Below are positions 31,461 through 39,659 of a DNA stretch of 47,014 nt, piece after piece (the stretch's first letter is position 1; the number at the start of each line of letters is the position of its first letter). Source of the DNA: Hamadaea sp. (GTDB lineage: Bacteria; Actinomycetota; Actinomycetes; Mycobacteriales; Micromonosporaceae); the NCBI RefSeq assembly GCF_013362815.1, contig NZ_JABFVK010000082.1:1-47014 (forward strand). Direction: 5' to 3'. A program made the translations under genes and the position numbers. Below the pieces are notes generated by a model. It had not been told where the DNA came from. It searched no databases and was given only the letters and a program-made list of their open reading frames with translations.

Positions 31461-32357
31461 TCAGCGACGCCGCCGGGCTCGGGACTCCGCGACGAACCGG
31501 TCGACGGCGTCGCGGGTGTTCTGCAATGCCGGCTGCGAGGTCTCGAAGGTGCGCTGGGCGACGCCGACGAAGATGCAGTCCACCACGAGCAACTGGCTGA
31601 TCCGGCTGGCCAGCGCCGCCGGGCGGAACGCCGTCTCCCGCCCGGCGGAGACCAGGGTCAACGCGGCGGTGGCGGCGAGGGTAGACCGGGGATTGTTGGT
31701 GATCGCCACGGTGTACGCCCCGGCCGCGGCCGCCCGCCGGATGGGCTCCAGGACGTCGGGCGTCTCCCCCGACGTGGACACCGCGACCGCCACATCCCCC
31801 GTACGCAGCAACGCCGAGCTCGTCAGCGCCAGATGGGCGTCGGAGAACGCATGGCTGACGATGCCGATACGCAGCAGCTTCTGCGCCATGTCCGCCGCGA
31901 CGAGGCCCGAGGCGGCGACGCCGTACACGTCGACCCGGCGCGCCGCGGCGATGGCGTCGACCACCGGGGCGAGCTGCTCCGGAGTGAGCTGCCTACCCGT
32001 GTCGGACAGCGCCTCCGTCTCGGCCCGGGTCACCTTGGTGATCACGTCGGACAGCGGGTCGTCCGGGCCGAGGTCGCCGGGGACGAGGCGGTCGCCGTCC
32101 TCGGTGTGGGCCGCGGCCGCCGCCAGGGCCAGCCGCAGGGGCGGATAACCGGCGAAGCCCAGCGATCGCGCCGTACGCACGATCGTCGCCTCGCTGACTC
32201 CCGAAACCGCGCTGAGCTCCGTTATGGTGTGCCCGGCGACCATCGCCGGGTCGTGCAGGATCAGCTCCGCGATACGACGGCCGGACGGCGTGAGCGAGGG
32301 CAGCACCGCGCGTACCGCGGCCACCAGGTTCTCCGGCCGCACCGGTGTCGTCGTCAT
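31461..32357 (-). CDS. MurR/RpiR family transcriptional regulator
   Basis: 298 residues. The N-terminal RpiR helix-turn-helix (about 1-75) includes SLTPSGRRIAELILHDP and ELSAVSGVSEATIVRTARSLGF. The C-terminal SIS sugar-phosphate-binding domain (about 115-250) includes RVDVYGVAASGLVAADMAQKL and VAVSTSGETPDVLEPIRRA, with the SxSGxT sugar-phosphate loop. MurR of E. coli senses MurNAc-6-phosphate and represses the MurNAc operon. Here the regulator is divergent from an ABC importer and AnmK, whose product is MurNAc-6-phosphate, so the same effector is likely. AGGAGG about 8 nt upstream supports the ATG at 32357 over a start 8 codons earlier. Confidence 0.92.
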   Translation of the reverse strand: MTTTPVRPENLVAAVRAVLPSLTPSGRRIAELILHDPAMVAGHTITELSAVSGVSEATIVRTARSLGFAGYPPLRLALAAAAAHTEDGDRLVPGDLGPDDPLSDVITKVTRAETEALSDTGRQLTPEQLAPVVDAIAAARRVDVYGVAASGLVAADMAQKLLRIGIVSHAFSDAHLALTSSALLRTGDVAVAVSTSGETPDVLEPIRRAAAAGAYTVAITNNPRSTLAATAALTLVSAGRETAFRPAALASRISQLLVVDCIFVGVAQRTFETSQPALQNTRDAVDRFVAESRARRRR

Positions 32358-32370
32358 CGCACCACCTCCT

Positions 32371-32446
32371 GTAACCCGCACTTCGTAACTGGTTAATGAC
32401 GATTTCCTTCACCCACATTGACGGGGGCGGAGGTTTCTGCCAGCGT
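32371..32446. promoter_or_regulatory. Promoter and candidate MurR operator of the amino-sugar operon
   Basis: GTAAC (32371-32375), GTAAC (32385-32389) and GTTA (32392-32395) cluster; TAACTGGTTA (32386-32395) is a TAAC-TG-GTTA palindrome. TTGACG (32418-32423), 17 bp and CAGCGT (32441-32446) form a plausible promoter for the transport genes, with a leader of about 75 nt. The regulator probably binds the GTAAC cluster. Confidence 0.5.
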
Positions 32447-32526
32447 AGCGGTCCAGCACGGTTCAGTCATCTCCACCGATCATCTGATGAGCATCCAGCA
32501 ACCGCCACCTGTCCAGGGAGGATGGA

Positions 32527-33810
32527 ATGCAGAAAAGGATCATCGCAGCGGCGGTGGCGGCAGCCACATTGTTCGCCGCAGCGGCTTGCGGCAGCAAGGA
32601 GGACTCGGGCGGGGGCAAGGACGCCAAGGGCGACCTGACCGTCTGGCTCCAGGTCGACGCCCAGACCCTCTGGCCGAAGGCGGTCGAGACCGCCACCGCC
32701 GAGTTCAACAAGGAATACCCGAACGTCAAGGTGACCGTGGCGTACCAGGCGTGGGCCGACCACCTCACCAAGTTCGACGCCGCGGCGCAGGGCGGCACCG
32801 CCCCCGACGTGATCGAACTGGGCACCACCGAGATGGGCCTGTACATGGGCAACGGGGCGTTCGCCGACCTCACCGCCGACAAGGGCTCGTTCTCGAACTC
32901 CGACACCTGGGTCAAGGCGCTTCAGGACTCGGCGACCTACCAGGACAAGTTGTACGGCGTGCCCTACTACGGCGGTCTCCGCGCGGTGATCTACCGCAAG
33001 GACATCCTCGCCGACGCGGGCGTCACCACCCCGCCGGCGACCTGGGCCGACCTGATGACGGCCGTCCAGAAGCTGTCCGACAAGCACAAGGCCGACCCGA
33101 CCTTCTCGGCGTTCTTCCTGCCCGGCCAGCACCAGTACGGCGCCATGCCGTTCATCTACGACGCCGGCGGCCAGGTCGCCAAGCAGGGCTCGGATGGCAA
33201 GTGGGACGCCACCTTCTCCTCCCCCGAGTCGGTGGCCGGTCTGAAGACCTGGAAGGCGCTGATGGACGCCGGTTACCACGGTGACCGCACCATCAACGAC
33301 CTCACCGCGTTCAGCACCATGGTCGCGGGCAAGGCCGCCATGTTCTACGACACCAGCGGCCAGATGAAGAAGGTCTTCGGCAAGGACGGCGACGCCAAGC
33401 TCAAGGACCAGATCGGCTCGTTCGTCATGCCGAGCCCGACCAAGGCGGGCGGCGCGATGCCGGCCTTCATGGGCGGCTCCGACCTCGCGGTCCCGGCCAA
33501 GGGCAAGCACAAGGACTGGGCGAAGGCCTGGATCAAGGCGTACACCTCGCCGGCCGCCCAGCAGATGTTCGTCGACGGCGGCTTCATGGCCAACACGACG
33601 ACCATCAAGACCAGCGACCCGCTGATGAAGGGGTACGTGGACACCCTCGCCAGCACGTGGACGCTGCCCGCCGCGAAGAACTGGGCCCAGGTCGAGAAGA
33701 ACAAGACGGTGCTGAACATGTTCGTGGACATCGCCACGAACAAGGGCAGCATCGAGGACATCACGGCCGCTGCGGACAAGGCGATCGAGACTACCCTCAA
33801 CGCCAGCTGA
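32527..33810 (+). CDS. ABC transporter sugar-binding lipoprotein (family 1)
   Basis: 427 residues. The signal peptide ends with AAAAC, and Cys21 would carry the lipid anchor. The mature part starts with GSKEDSGGGKDAKG and has the fold of family 1 extracellular solute-binding proteins (DLTVWLQVDAQTLWPKAVE, GGTAPDVIELGTTEM, YYGGLRAVIYRKDIL). It resembles binding proteins for N-acetylglucosamine or chitobiose (NgcE/DasA group). With the MurR-type regulator and AnmK, an amino sugar from cell-wall turnover is the likely ligand; this is inference. AGGGAGG with a 5-nt spacing fixes the ATG. First gene of a four-gene operon. Confidence 0.93.
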   Translation: MQKRIIAAAVAAATLFAAAACGSKEDSGGGKDAKGDLTVWLQVDAQTLWPKAVETATAEFNKEYPNVKVTVAYQAWADHLTKFDAAAQGGTAPDVIELGTTEMGLYMGNGAFADLTADKGSFSNSDTWVKALQDSATYQDKLYGVPYYGGLRAVIYRKDILADAGVTTPPATWADLMTAVQKLSDKHKADPTFSAFFLPGQHQYGAMPFIYDAGGQVAKQGSDGKWDATFSSPESVAGLKTWKALMDAGYHGDRTINDLTAFSTMVAGKAAMFYDTSGQMKKVFGKDGDAKLKDQIGSFVMPSPTKAGGAMPAFMGGSDLAVPAKGKHKDWAKAWIKAYTSPAAQQMFVDGGFMANTTTIKTSDPLMKGYVDTLASTWTLPAAKNWAQVEKNKTVLNMFVDIATNKGSIEDITAAADKAIETTLNAS

Positions 33811-33905
33811 CCTAGGGCCTAGCTGAGCCGACGGTCCGGGTGGGCGGAGTGCCGCCGTCCACCCGGGCTGCCGTCGGCGCCGCCGTCCGCTCGACAGGAG
33901 GAGCA

Positions 33906-34850
33906 GTGTCCACACTCGACGAACCGGCGGTCGCCCGGTCGCTCCCGGCGCCGACGCCGCGGGCCATCCGCAATCGCCGGCCCCGCCCGCGCCTGCCCTA
34001 CCTGCTCATCCTGCCCGCGCTCGCGGTGTCGCTGGCGGTGATCGGCTTCCCGCTGGGCCGCGTGATCGTCCTGTCATTCCAGCAGTGGGGCGTGGCCCAG
34101 ATCTTCAGCGACGCCGGGCCGCCGTTCGTGGGACTGAAGAACTACACCCGCATCCTCGAAGACCCGGTGTTCTGGACCGTCGTGGTCCGCACGCTCATCC
34201 TGACCGCCGTCATGGTCGGCCTGTCGATGAGCGTCGGCGTCGGGCTGGCCCTGCTCATGGAGCGCGTGCCGGGCTGGGTACGCGGAATCATGACGTTCTC
34301 GCTGATCATGGCGTGGGCGGTGCCGACCTTCGTCTCGACCCAGATCTTCGCCTGGATGACCGAGCAGAACTTCGGCGTCCTCAACTACGTTCTCGGGTTG
34401 GGTCAGCACAACTGGTACACCGACGCGAAGCAGGGTCTCGCGGTCGCGACGCTCATCGTGGTCTGGGGCGCGGTGCCGTTCATCACGGTGACCACGTACG
34501 CCGCGCTCACCCAGGTGCCCGCGGAACTGGTCGAGGCGGCCAAGCTCGACGGCGCGGGCGGCCGTCAGGTGTTCTTCGGCATCACCCTCCCGTCGATCCG
34601 GCCGGTGCTCGTCATCGTCACCGCGCTGTCGATCATCTGGGACTTCAGCGTCTTCAACCAGATCTACATCCTGCGCAACGGCGCGCCCTCCCCCGAGTAC
34701 CAGACGCTGGCGATCTACGCGTACATGCAGGCCTATCAGGGTCACGAATACGGGTACGCCTCCGCGGTCGCGGTCGTGACGGTGCTGCTTCTGCTCGTGG
34801 TGAGCGTCTTCTACATCCGGCAGCTGATCAAGACGGGAGAAGCCGAATGA
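33906..34850 (+). CDS. ABC sugar transporter permease 1
   Basis: 314 residues from the GTG at 33906, chosen because AGGAGG (33896-33901) lies just upstream; a longer frame from 33840 is not needed. Six membrane helices are visible, with the cytoplasmic EAA loop as VEAAKLDGAGGRQVFFGITLP, typical of CUT1-class permeases (MalF type). It pairs with permease 2. Its last codons overlap the next gene in an ATGA. No ATPase gene lies in the operon, so a shared MsiK-type ATPase is expected, as for many actinomycete CUT1 systems. Confidence 0.94.
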   Translation: MSTLDEPAVARSLPAPTPRAIRNRRPRPRLPYLLILPALAVSLAVIGFPLGRVIVLSFQQWGVAQIFSDAGPPFVGLKNYTRILEDPVFWTVVVRTLILTAVMVGLSMSVGVGLALLMERVPGWVRGIMTFSLIMAWAVPTFVSTQIFAWMTEQNFGVLNYVLGLGQHNWYTDAKQGLAVATLIVVWGAVPFITVTTYAALTQVPAELVEAAKLDGAGGRQVFFGITLPSIRPVLVIVTALSIIWDFSVFNQIYILRNGAPSPEYQTLAIYAYMQAYQGHEYGYASAVAVVTVLLLLVVSVFYIRQLIKTGEAE

Positions 34851-35695
34851 GGCGAGCGGTCCGCATCGGGTACTCCGCGCTCGGCCTGCTGGTCGCGGCG
34901 GTGTGGGCGTTCCCGATCTACTGGATGGTGTCCACTGCGTTCAAGTCCGGCCGCGACATGTACTCGGCGACGCCGCAGTTCGTGCCGCTGCACCCGACCG
35001 GACACAACTTCGCCGAGGTCTTCGGCGACAGCACGTTCTGGCAAGCGGCCGTCAACAGCCTCATCGCGACCGTGCTCACCGTCGTCCTCGCGATGGCGGT
35101 CGCGTTCGCCGCCGCCGTGGCGGTCGCCCGCTTCCGGTTCTTCGGGCGGCGTACCTTCCTCATGTCGATCCTCATCATGAAGATGGTGCCGTCGATCGCC
35201 CTGGTCATCCCGATCTTCCTGACCCTCACCGAGATCCAGGACGCGTCCCTCGGCGCGCTTCAGCTGACCGACGCGGTGCCCGGCCTCGTGATCGCGTACC
35301 TGGCGTTCGCGTTGCCGTTCGCGGTGTGGGCGCTGCGCGGCTTCGTCCTCGGCGTACCGCCCGAGCTCGAAGAGGCCGCGATGATCGACGGCTGCTCACA
35401 GGTGCAGGCGTTCCGCCGGGTGACCCTGCCGCTCATCGTCCCCGGTCTCGTCGCGACGTCCATCTTCACGATGATCCTGGCCTGGAACGAGTACCTGCTT
35501 ACCTACTTCCTGATCAGCAGCCCGGAGAAGTACACCCTCCCGCTGTGGCTGTCGCACTTCGTCACCACCGAGGGCACCTCGTTCGGGCCGCTGATGGCGG
35601 GCGCCACGATCATCGCCGCGCCGGTCGCGATCTTCTTCATGTTCGTCCAGCGCAACCTCGCCCGCGGCCTCACCGCCGGAGCAGTACGCGGATGA
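34847..35695 (+). CDS. ABC sugar transporter permease 2
   Basis: 282 residues, the MalG-type partner. A first helix near residues 8-26 is followed by TAFKSGRDMYS, and the EAA loop is LEEAAMIDGCSQVQAFRRVTLP. The start ATG overlaps the stop of permease 1, and its stop overlaps the AnmK start (ATGA at both ends), so the three proteins are made by coupled translation. The C-terminus reads RNLARGLTAGAVRG, which is common to this group. Confidence 0.94.
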   Translation: MRRAVRIGYSALGLLVAAVWAFPIYWMVSTAFKSGRDMYSATPQFVPLHPTGHNFAEVFGDSTFWQAAVNSLIATVLTVVLAMAVAFAAAVAVARFRFFGRRTFLMSILIMKMVPSIALVIPIFLTLTEIQDASLGALQLTDAVPGLVIAYLAFALPFAVWALRGFVLGVPPELEEAAMIDGCSQVQAFRRVTLPLIVPGLVATSIFTMILAWNEYLLTYFLISSPEKYTLPLWLSHFVTTEGTSFGPLMAGATIIAAPVAIFFMFVQRNLARGLTAGAVRG

Positions 35696-36801
35696 GAGTT
35701 CTCGGGCTCAGCTCCGGGACGTCCTACGACGGGATCGACGCGGCCCTGGTGGACTTCGAGGCCGACGGCGACACGCTCACGGCACGCCTGATGGCGACGA
35801 GCTTGTCGCCGTACACCGAGCGCACCCGGGCCGCGATCCAAGCCGCGCTGCCCCCGAATCAGGTGGACCTCGGCGCGGTGTGCCGTCTCGACACGTGGAT
35901 CGGCCAGGAGTTCGCCGAGGCTGCGGCCGCGTACGCCGAGACCGGGCCGGAGCTCGTGTGCTCGCACGGGCAGACCCTCTACCACTGGGTCGACAACGGA
36001 CAGACTCGGGGAACGCTGCAACTGGGCCAGCCCGCCTGGATCGCCGAGCGCACCGGGCTTCCCGTGATCGCCGACGTCCGGGCCCGCGACGTGGCGGCCG
36101 GCGGGCAGGGCGCTCCACTCGTGGCGATCCTGGACTACTTGCTCCTCAGCGGCCGGCCGGACGCCGGGGCGCTCAACATCGGCGGCATCGCCAACCTGAC
36201 CGTTCCGGGCCGTGGGCTCGCGTACGACACCGGACCGGGCAACGCGCTGATCGACGCGGTCGCCCGGCAGGCCACCGGCCGGGCATACGACGAGGACGGC
36301 GAGCTGGCCCGCAGCGGCCGGGTGCTGCCGGGACTGCTCGGCGACCTGCTGCAGGACCCGTACTACGCGCGCCGCCCGCCGAAGTCCACCGGCAAGGAGC
36401 TGTTCCATCCCGGGTACCTCGGGACGGTCGAGGCCGACCCGACCGACCTCCTCGCCACCGTCACCGAGCTCACCGCCGTGACGATCGCGGCCGAGATCGC
36501 CGAACACGGGCTCGCGACGGTCGTCGTCTCCGGCGGCGGCGTACGCAACGGCTATCTGATGGAGCGCCTCACCGAGGTGGCGCAACCGGCCGTGCTGACG
36601 ACGTCCGCCGCGCTGGGCGTACCAGCTGAAAGCAAGGAAGCGCTGCTGTTCGCGCTGATCGGCTGGCTGACCGCGCACGGCCTCGCGGGATCGATCGCCA
36701 CCTGCACGGGAGCGCGGACCGCGAGCGTCCTGGGGTCGGTGACCGGACCGCTCGAACCGCGGACCGCGACCATGCCCGCCCGGCTAATCGTCCAGCCGTA
36801 G
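35692..36801 (+). CDS. anmK: Anhydro-N-acetylmuramic acid kinase
   Basis: 369 residues, the standard AnmK length. Signature blocks are intact: GLSSGTSYDGIDAALVDF (ATP loop), CSHGQTLYHW, VIADVRARDVAAGGQGAPL, NIGGIANLT, and YDTGPGNALIDAV with the catalytic Asp179. The enzyme opens the 1,6-anhydro ring and phosphorylates anhydro-MurNAc to MurNAc-6-phosphate in peptidoglycan recycling. Its ATGA coupling to a sugar permease is strong evidence that its substrate enters through this ABC system. The next enzyme (MurQ etherase) is not in the window. The 3' end overlaps the convergent GNAT gene by 18 nt. Confidence 0.96.
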   Translation: MRVLGLSSGTSYDGIDAALVDFEADGDTLTARLMATSLSPYTERTRAAIQAALPPNQVDLGAVCRLDTWIGQEFAEAAAAYAETGPELVCSHGQTLYHWVDNGQTRGTLQLGQPAWIAERTGLPVIADVRARDVAAGGQGAPLVAILDYLLLSGRPDAGALNIGGIANLTVPGRGLAYDTGPGNALIDAVARQATGRAYDEDGELARSGRVLPGLLGDLLQDPYYARRPPKSTGKELFHPGYLGTVEADPTDLLATVTELTAVTIAAEIAEHGLATVVVSGGGVRNGYLMERLTEVAQPAVLTTSAALGVPAESKEALLFALIGWLTAHGLAGSIATCTGARTASVLGSVTGPLEPRTATMPARLIVQP

Positions 36802-37239
36802 CACGATGAACCGGATGTCCCCGTCGACCTCGACGCCGACCCGCGCGAAGCCGCATTTCTCCAGCATCCGCAGCGAGCCGGCGTTGCCCTCGTCGGTCTC
36901 GGCGTAGATCGGGCGGGCCGAGTCGACCTCGGTGAGGAAGAGCCGCAACGCGGCGGTGCCGACACCCCGGCCCCAGAAGGCGCGATCCAGCCAATAGCCG
37001 ATGCAGCGCCGGCCGTTGAACGGGAACGAGAGGATGTTGCCGGCCAGTACGCCGTCGGCCGTGATCGCGCGGACGATCCCCTCGGAATTGGGCAGCACCT
37101 CGGTCCGCCACTGGGTGAGGAAGGCATCCCGATCCTTCGGCGGAAGCTTGGACCGCTCCACCGCCTCCGGATCTCGCCGCCACTCGTAGAACACGGGCAA
37201 GTCCGCCTCGAGCACCGCCCGCAGGCGCACGTCGATCAT
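36784..37239 (-). CDS. GNAT family N-acetyltransferase (RimJ/RimL-like)
   Basis: 151 residues: MIDVRLRAVLEADLPVFYEW and VAG-type strands, the acetyl-CoA region IGYWLDRAFWGRGVGTAALR, and the end NAGSLRMLEKCGFARVG, the pattern of RimJ/RimL-type and related small-molecule acetyltransferases. The target is unknown. The ATG at 37239 has CAGACT (37251-37246) 6 nt upstream, so it is probably leaderless. Only 37 bp separate it from the divergent gluconokinase, so the two promoters overlap physically and may interfere. Confidence 0.88.
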   Translation of the reverse strand: MIDVRLRAVLEADLPVFYEWRRDPEAVERSKLPPKDRDAFLTQWRTEVLPNSEGIVRAITADGVLAGNILSFPFNGRRCIGYWLDRAFWGRGVGTAALRLFLTEVDSARPIYAETDEGNAGSLRMLEKCGFARVGVEVDGDIRFIVLRLDD

Positions 37240-37276
37240 GCGGCGAGTCTGCCACGGCGGCGGTACGCTCGTCACG

Positions 37277-37813
37277 ATGGACAGCGCACGGGCGAACCCA
37301 GTACGGCACGTGGTCGTGATGGGTGTCTCCGGCTGCGGCAAGTCGACGGTCGCCCGGCGGATCGCCGAGCGCACCGGCTTCCTCTTCGCCGACGCCGACG
37401 ACTTCCATTCCGAGGAGAACATCGAGCGGATGCGCCGGGGCGTGCCGCTCAACGACGCCGACCGCGGGCCCTGGCTCAACCGCCTCGCATGGTGGCTGGC
37501 CCAGCAGGAACGGCTGGGCGTCTCCACGGTCCTCGCCTGCTCCGCGTTACGCCGCAGCTATCGCGACGTCCTGCGCAGCGGCGCGCCGTCGCTCGACTTC
37601 GTCCATCTCGACGGGCCGATGCAGGTCATCCAGCTCCGGCTGGCCCATCGCGCCGGACACTACATGCCGGCCAGCCTCCTCGAGTCCCAGTACGCCGCCC
37701 TCGAACCCCTCCAGCCCGACGAGCACGGAGTCGTCCTGAACCTCGCGGAAACCCCCGACGAACTCGCCGACGACGCCATCGAGCAGCTCGGCCTGCCGAC
37801 CGCACCAGGCTGA
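37277..37813 (+). CDS. Gluconokinase (GntK type)
   Basis: 178 residues from the ATG at 37277. The P-loop GVSGCGKST (16-24), FADADDFHSEENIERMRRG with the gluconate-contact acidic residues, PLNDADRGPWLNRL, and CSALRRSYRD are all diagnostic of gluconokinase, which makes 6-phosphogluconate for the pentose phosphate pathway. TACGCT (37264-37269) lies 7 nt before the ATG, so a leaderless start is likely; the longer frame from 37238 would begin inside the neighbour's promoter. No gluconate permease is adjacent. Confidence 0.93.
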   Translation: MDSARANPVRHVVVMGVSGCGKSTVARRIAERTGFLFADADDFHSEENIERMRRGVPLNDADRGPWLNRLAWWLAQQERLGVSTVLACSALRRSYRDVLRSGAPSLDFVHLDGPMQVIQLRLAHRAGHYMPASLLESQYAALEPLQPDEHGVVLNLAETPDELADDAIEQLGLPTAPG

Positions 37814-37978
37814 CGTGTCACCCGGACGGGCGGGCCGACGACTCGGGCGTATCCGGGCAACCTTCGCGGGGCTATCTCCAGCGCCGGTTTCACGCCATAC
37901 TTTCCCAGGCCGGTCCGCGCCCAGGAGACTCCGGCCGTACCATGATCCAGTTCGCAGCTGCCGAGGAGAGGGGCACCG

Positions 37979-38794
37979 ATGACCGAGAACCGGCTGAAGG
38001 GTCGCGTCAAGGGTCTGTTCGCGCCCCCGGCCACCGCCGACGACCTCCCGCCGATCCCCGGCTCCGGCCACCCCGCGCCGCTCGCGGCCGGTCCCGAGGC
38101 CGACCCGGCGGCCTTCGACTCCGACGCCGAAAGGCAGGCCCTCCAGGTGCTCGTCCTCGCCCGCCGCACCGCCGACGAACACCTCGCCAACGCCCAGCGC
38201 GAGGCGGAGCGGATTCGCGCCGAGGCGCACGCCCAGGCCGAGGACATCCTCGGCGAGGCCCGGGCGGGGGCCAACGTGCTGCACCGGGACGCCGAAAAGG
38301 CGCTCGGCGACGCCCGGAGTGAGGCCGAGCGGATCGGGCGGGACGCCCGTTCACACGCCGACGCGCTGCAGCGGGAGGCGGACAAGACGCTCTCCGACGC
38401 CCGGCTGGCCGCCGAGGAGACCATCAACAGCGCCCAGGCTCAGGCCGACGACCTCGTCCGGGACGGCCAGCAGCGCTACGAGGACATCGTGGGCAGCCTG
38501 GAGGCCAAGAGCACGGCGTTGCAGCAGGAGATCGACGGGCTGAAGCAGTTCGAGCGAAACTACCGCGATCGCCTCGTCACCTTCATGCAGGGCCAGCTGC
38601 GGGTTCTCGGCGTCGGCGCGGAAGCCCTACCGCCATCGCAGGCGCAATCCCAGCCGCAATCGCAGCCCAGCGGCAAGCAGCAGTCCCGGGGCAAGCAGCC
38701 GATCGTGCCGACCCAGGTCGCCAAGGCCCCCGAACCGGTGCCGGTCGCTCCGCGTACGCCGGACGCCCTGCTCGGCCTCAACGACCAGGACTAG
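37979..38794 (+). CDS. DivIVA-like coiled-coil protein
   Basis: 271 residues. An unstructured N-terminus is followed by a long coiled coil (about 50-190) built from AEAxAQAEDILxEA-type repeats with an 11- or 22-residue feel, such as AQREAERIRAEAHAQAEDIL and EEAxxTINSAQAQADDL. A short helix FERNYRDRLVTFMQGQL resembles the C-terminal segment of DivIVA/Wag31-type proteins, and a Gln/Pro/Ser-rich tail ends in LGLNDQD. It is probably a cytoskeletal or cell-pole scaffold, but the DivIVA N-terminal membrane hook is not evident. GAGGAGAGGGG precedes the ATG. TACCAT near 37938 may be its -10. Confidence 0.75.
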   Translation: MTENRLKGRVKGLFAPPATADDLPPIPGSGHPAPLAAGPEADPAAFDSDAERQALQVLVLARRTADEHLANAQREAERIRAEAHAQAEDILGEARAGANVLHRDAEKALGDARSEAERIGRDARSHADALQREADKTLSDARLAAEETINSAQAQADDLVRDGQQRYEDIVGSLEAKSTALQQEIDGLKQFERNYRDRLVTFMQGQLRVLGVGAEALPPSQAQSQPQSQPSGKQQSRGKQPIVPTQVAKAPEPVPVAPRTPDALLGLNDQD

Positions 38795-38822
38795 GAGCGG
38801 GCTCGGGCGGATCCGCGCCCGA

Positions 38823-38852
38823 TCTCAGCCATGGGACTCTCAGCCATGGGAC
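38823..38852. repeat. Exact 15-bp tandem duplication at a gene start
   Basis: TCTCAGCCATGGGAC occurs at 38823-38837 and again at 38838-38852. Each copy carries an ATG, and the 15-bp period keeps the frame, so the downstream gene has two equivalent start codons (38831 and 38846). Confidence 0.9.
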
Positions 38853-39232
38853 CGAGGATAGGCCGGGTATGGGACCATGAGGTGGTGGACCGCCTCGAAG
38901 TCCAGTCGGCCTGGTCGATCGCCTTGCCAGAGTCATCGTTGCTGCCCGAGGCCCACCGCGAGTCCTTCGCCGCCGCGATGGCTGCGTTGATGGCGGAGTT
39001 CACGGCGTACCTGGACCGCCCGGACGCCGACCCCGCAGCCGACATGGTCGGCTATCGCCAGCACACGGTCTGGCTCACCGCGGCCGAGCTGGACGGGCTC
39101 ATCGAAGACCTGCGGCGCGCCATCCTGCCCCGGCTCGCCCAGGAGCCGACCGCCGAACGGGCGCGCTACCTGCTCAGCCCGATCCTGTTCCCGATCGAGA
39201 AAGCGCCGGTCAACGAGGCCGAACCGGGCTGA
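38831..39232 (+). CDS. ArsR-associated C-terminal-type domain protein without HTH
   Basis: Up to 133 residues. The segment YRQHTVWLTAAELDGLIEDL followed by RRAILPRLAQEPTAERARYL resembles the effector-side region that follows the winged helix in many actinomycete ArsR-like regulators, but no helix-turn-helix precedes it here. Starts at 38831, 38846 and the GTG codons at 38882 and 38885 are all possible, and a tandem duplication lies over the first two. It may be a stand-alone domain or a regulator that lost its DNA-binding part. It is not close enough to the coiled-coil gene to prove an operon. Confidence 0.6.
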   Translation: MGLSAMGPRIGRVWDHEVVDRLEVQSAWSIALPESSLLPEAHRESFAAAMAALMAEFTAYLDRPDADPAADMVGYRQHTVWLTAAELDGLIEDLRRAILPRLAQEPTAERARYLLSPILFPIEKAPVNEAEPG

Positions 39233-39295
39233 GCGCCTCCGGCGCGACATCATCGTGCCGACGGCCGGCGCGCGACGCCCGTTAGCCTGGAGGGC

Positions 39296-39652
39296 GTGAC
39301 CGACCGACCTCGCCAGATCGGCGACCTGACGGAGATCCTGGCCGACGCGAAGGCAGCCGGGGCGGTCTGGCGGGTCGCCGAGGAGCCGCGTCAACTCGAC
39401 GCGAACGTGATCCACCTGCCGGCCGGCGACCGGATCGCGTCCCACCAGGGGCCCGACCTCGACGTGCTCATCCACGTGCTTGCCGGTGGCGGCCGGCTCG
39501 ACAGCGGCGAGCAGTCGCTCGAACTGACGCCCGGCGCGCTCGTCTGGCTTCCCCGGGGTTCGCAGCGGGCCGTCGTCGCGGGGCCAGACGGGCTCACCTA
39601 CTTCAGCGTGCACCCCAAGCGGCCGCCGCTCGGGATCACCCGGCCTTCGTGA
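39296..39652 (+). CDS. Small cupin-domain protein
   Basis: 118 residues with the cupin beta-barrel: HLPAGDRIASHQGPDLDVLI is motif 1, although its metal-binding histidines are reduced to one in a SHQ context, and GALVWLPRGSQRAVVAG is motif 2. Cupins of this size bind small ligands or metals; the function is unknown. The GTG at 39296 has TAGCCT (39283-39288) 7 nt upstream. The GGAGGG between them is too close to be a normal RBS, so the transcript is probably leaderless. A strong hairpin follows the gene. Confidence 0.83.
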   Translation: MTDRPRQIGDLTEILADAKAAGAVWRVAEEPRQLDANVIHLPAGDRIASHQGPDLDVLIHVLAGGGRLDSGEQSLELTPGALVWLPRGSQRAVVAGPDGLTYFSVHPKRPPLGITRPS

Positions 39653-39659
39653 CGGCGTT

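Noticed and set aside
32480-32490. A TCATC-T-GATGA palindrome in the leader of the ABC transport operon as a riboswitch
   Set aside because: It is a single short stem with no conserved aptamer core; a chance palindrome is more likely.
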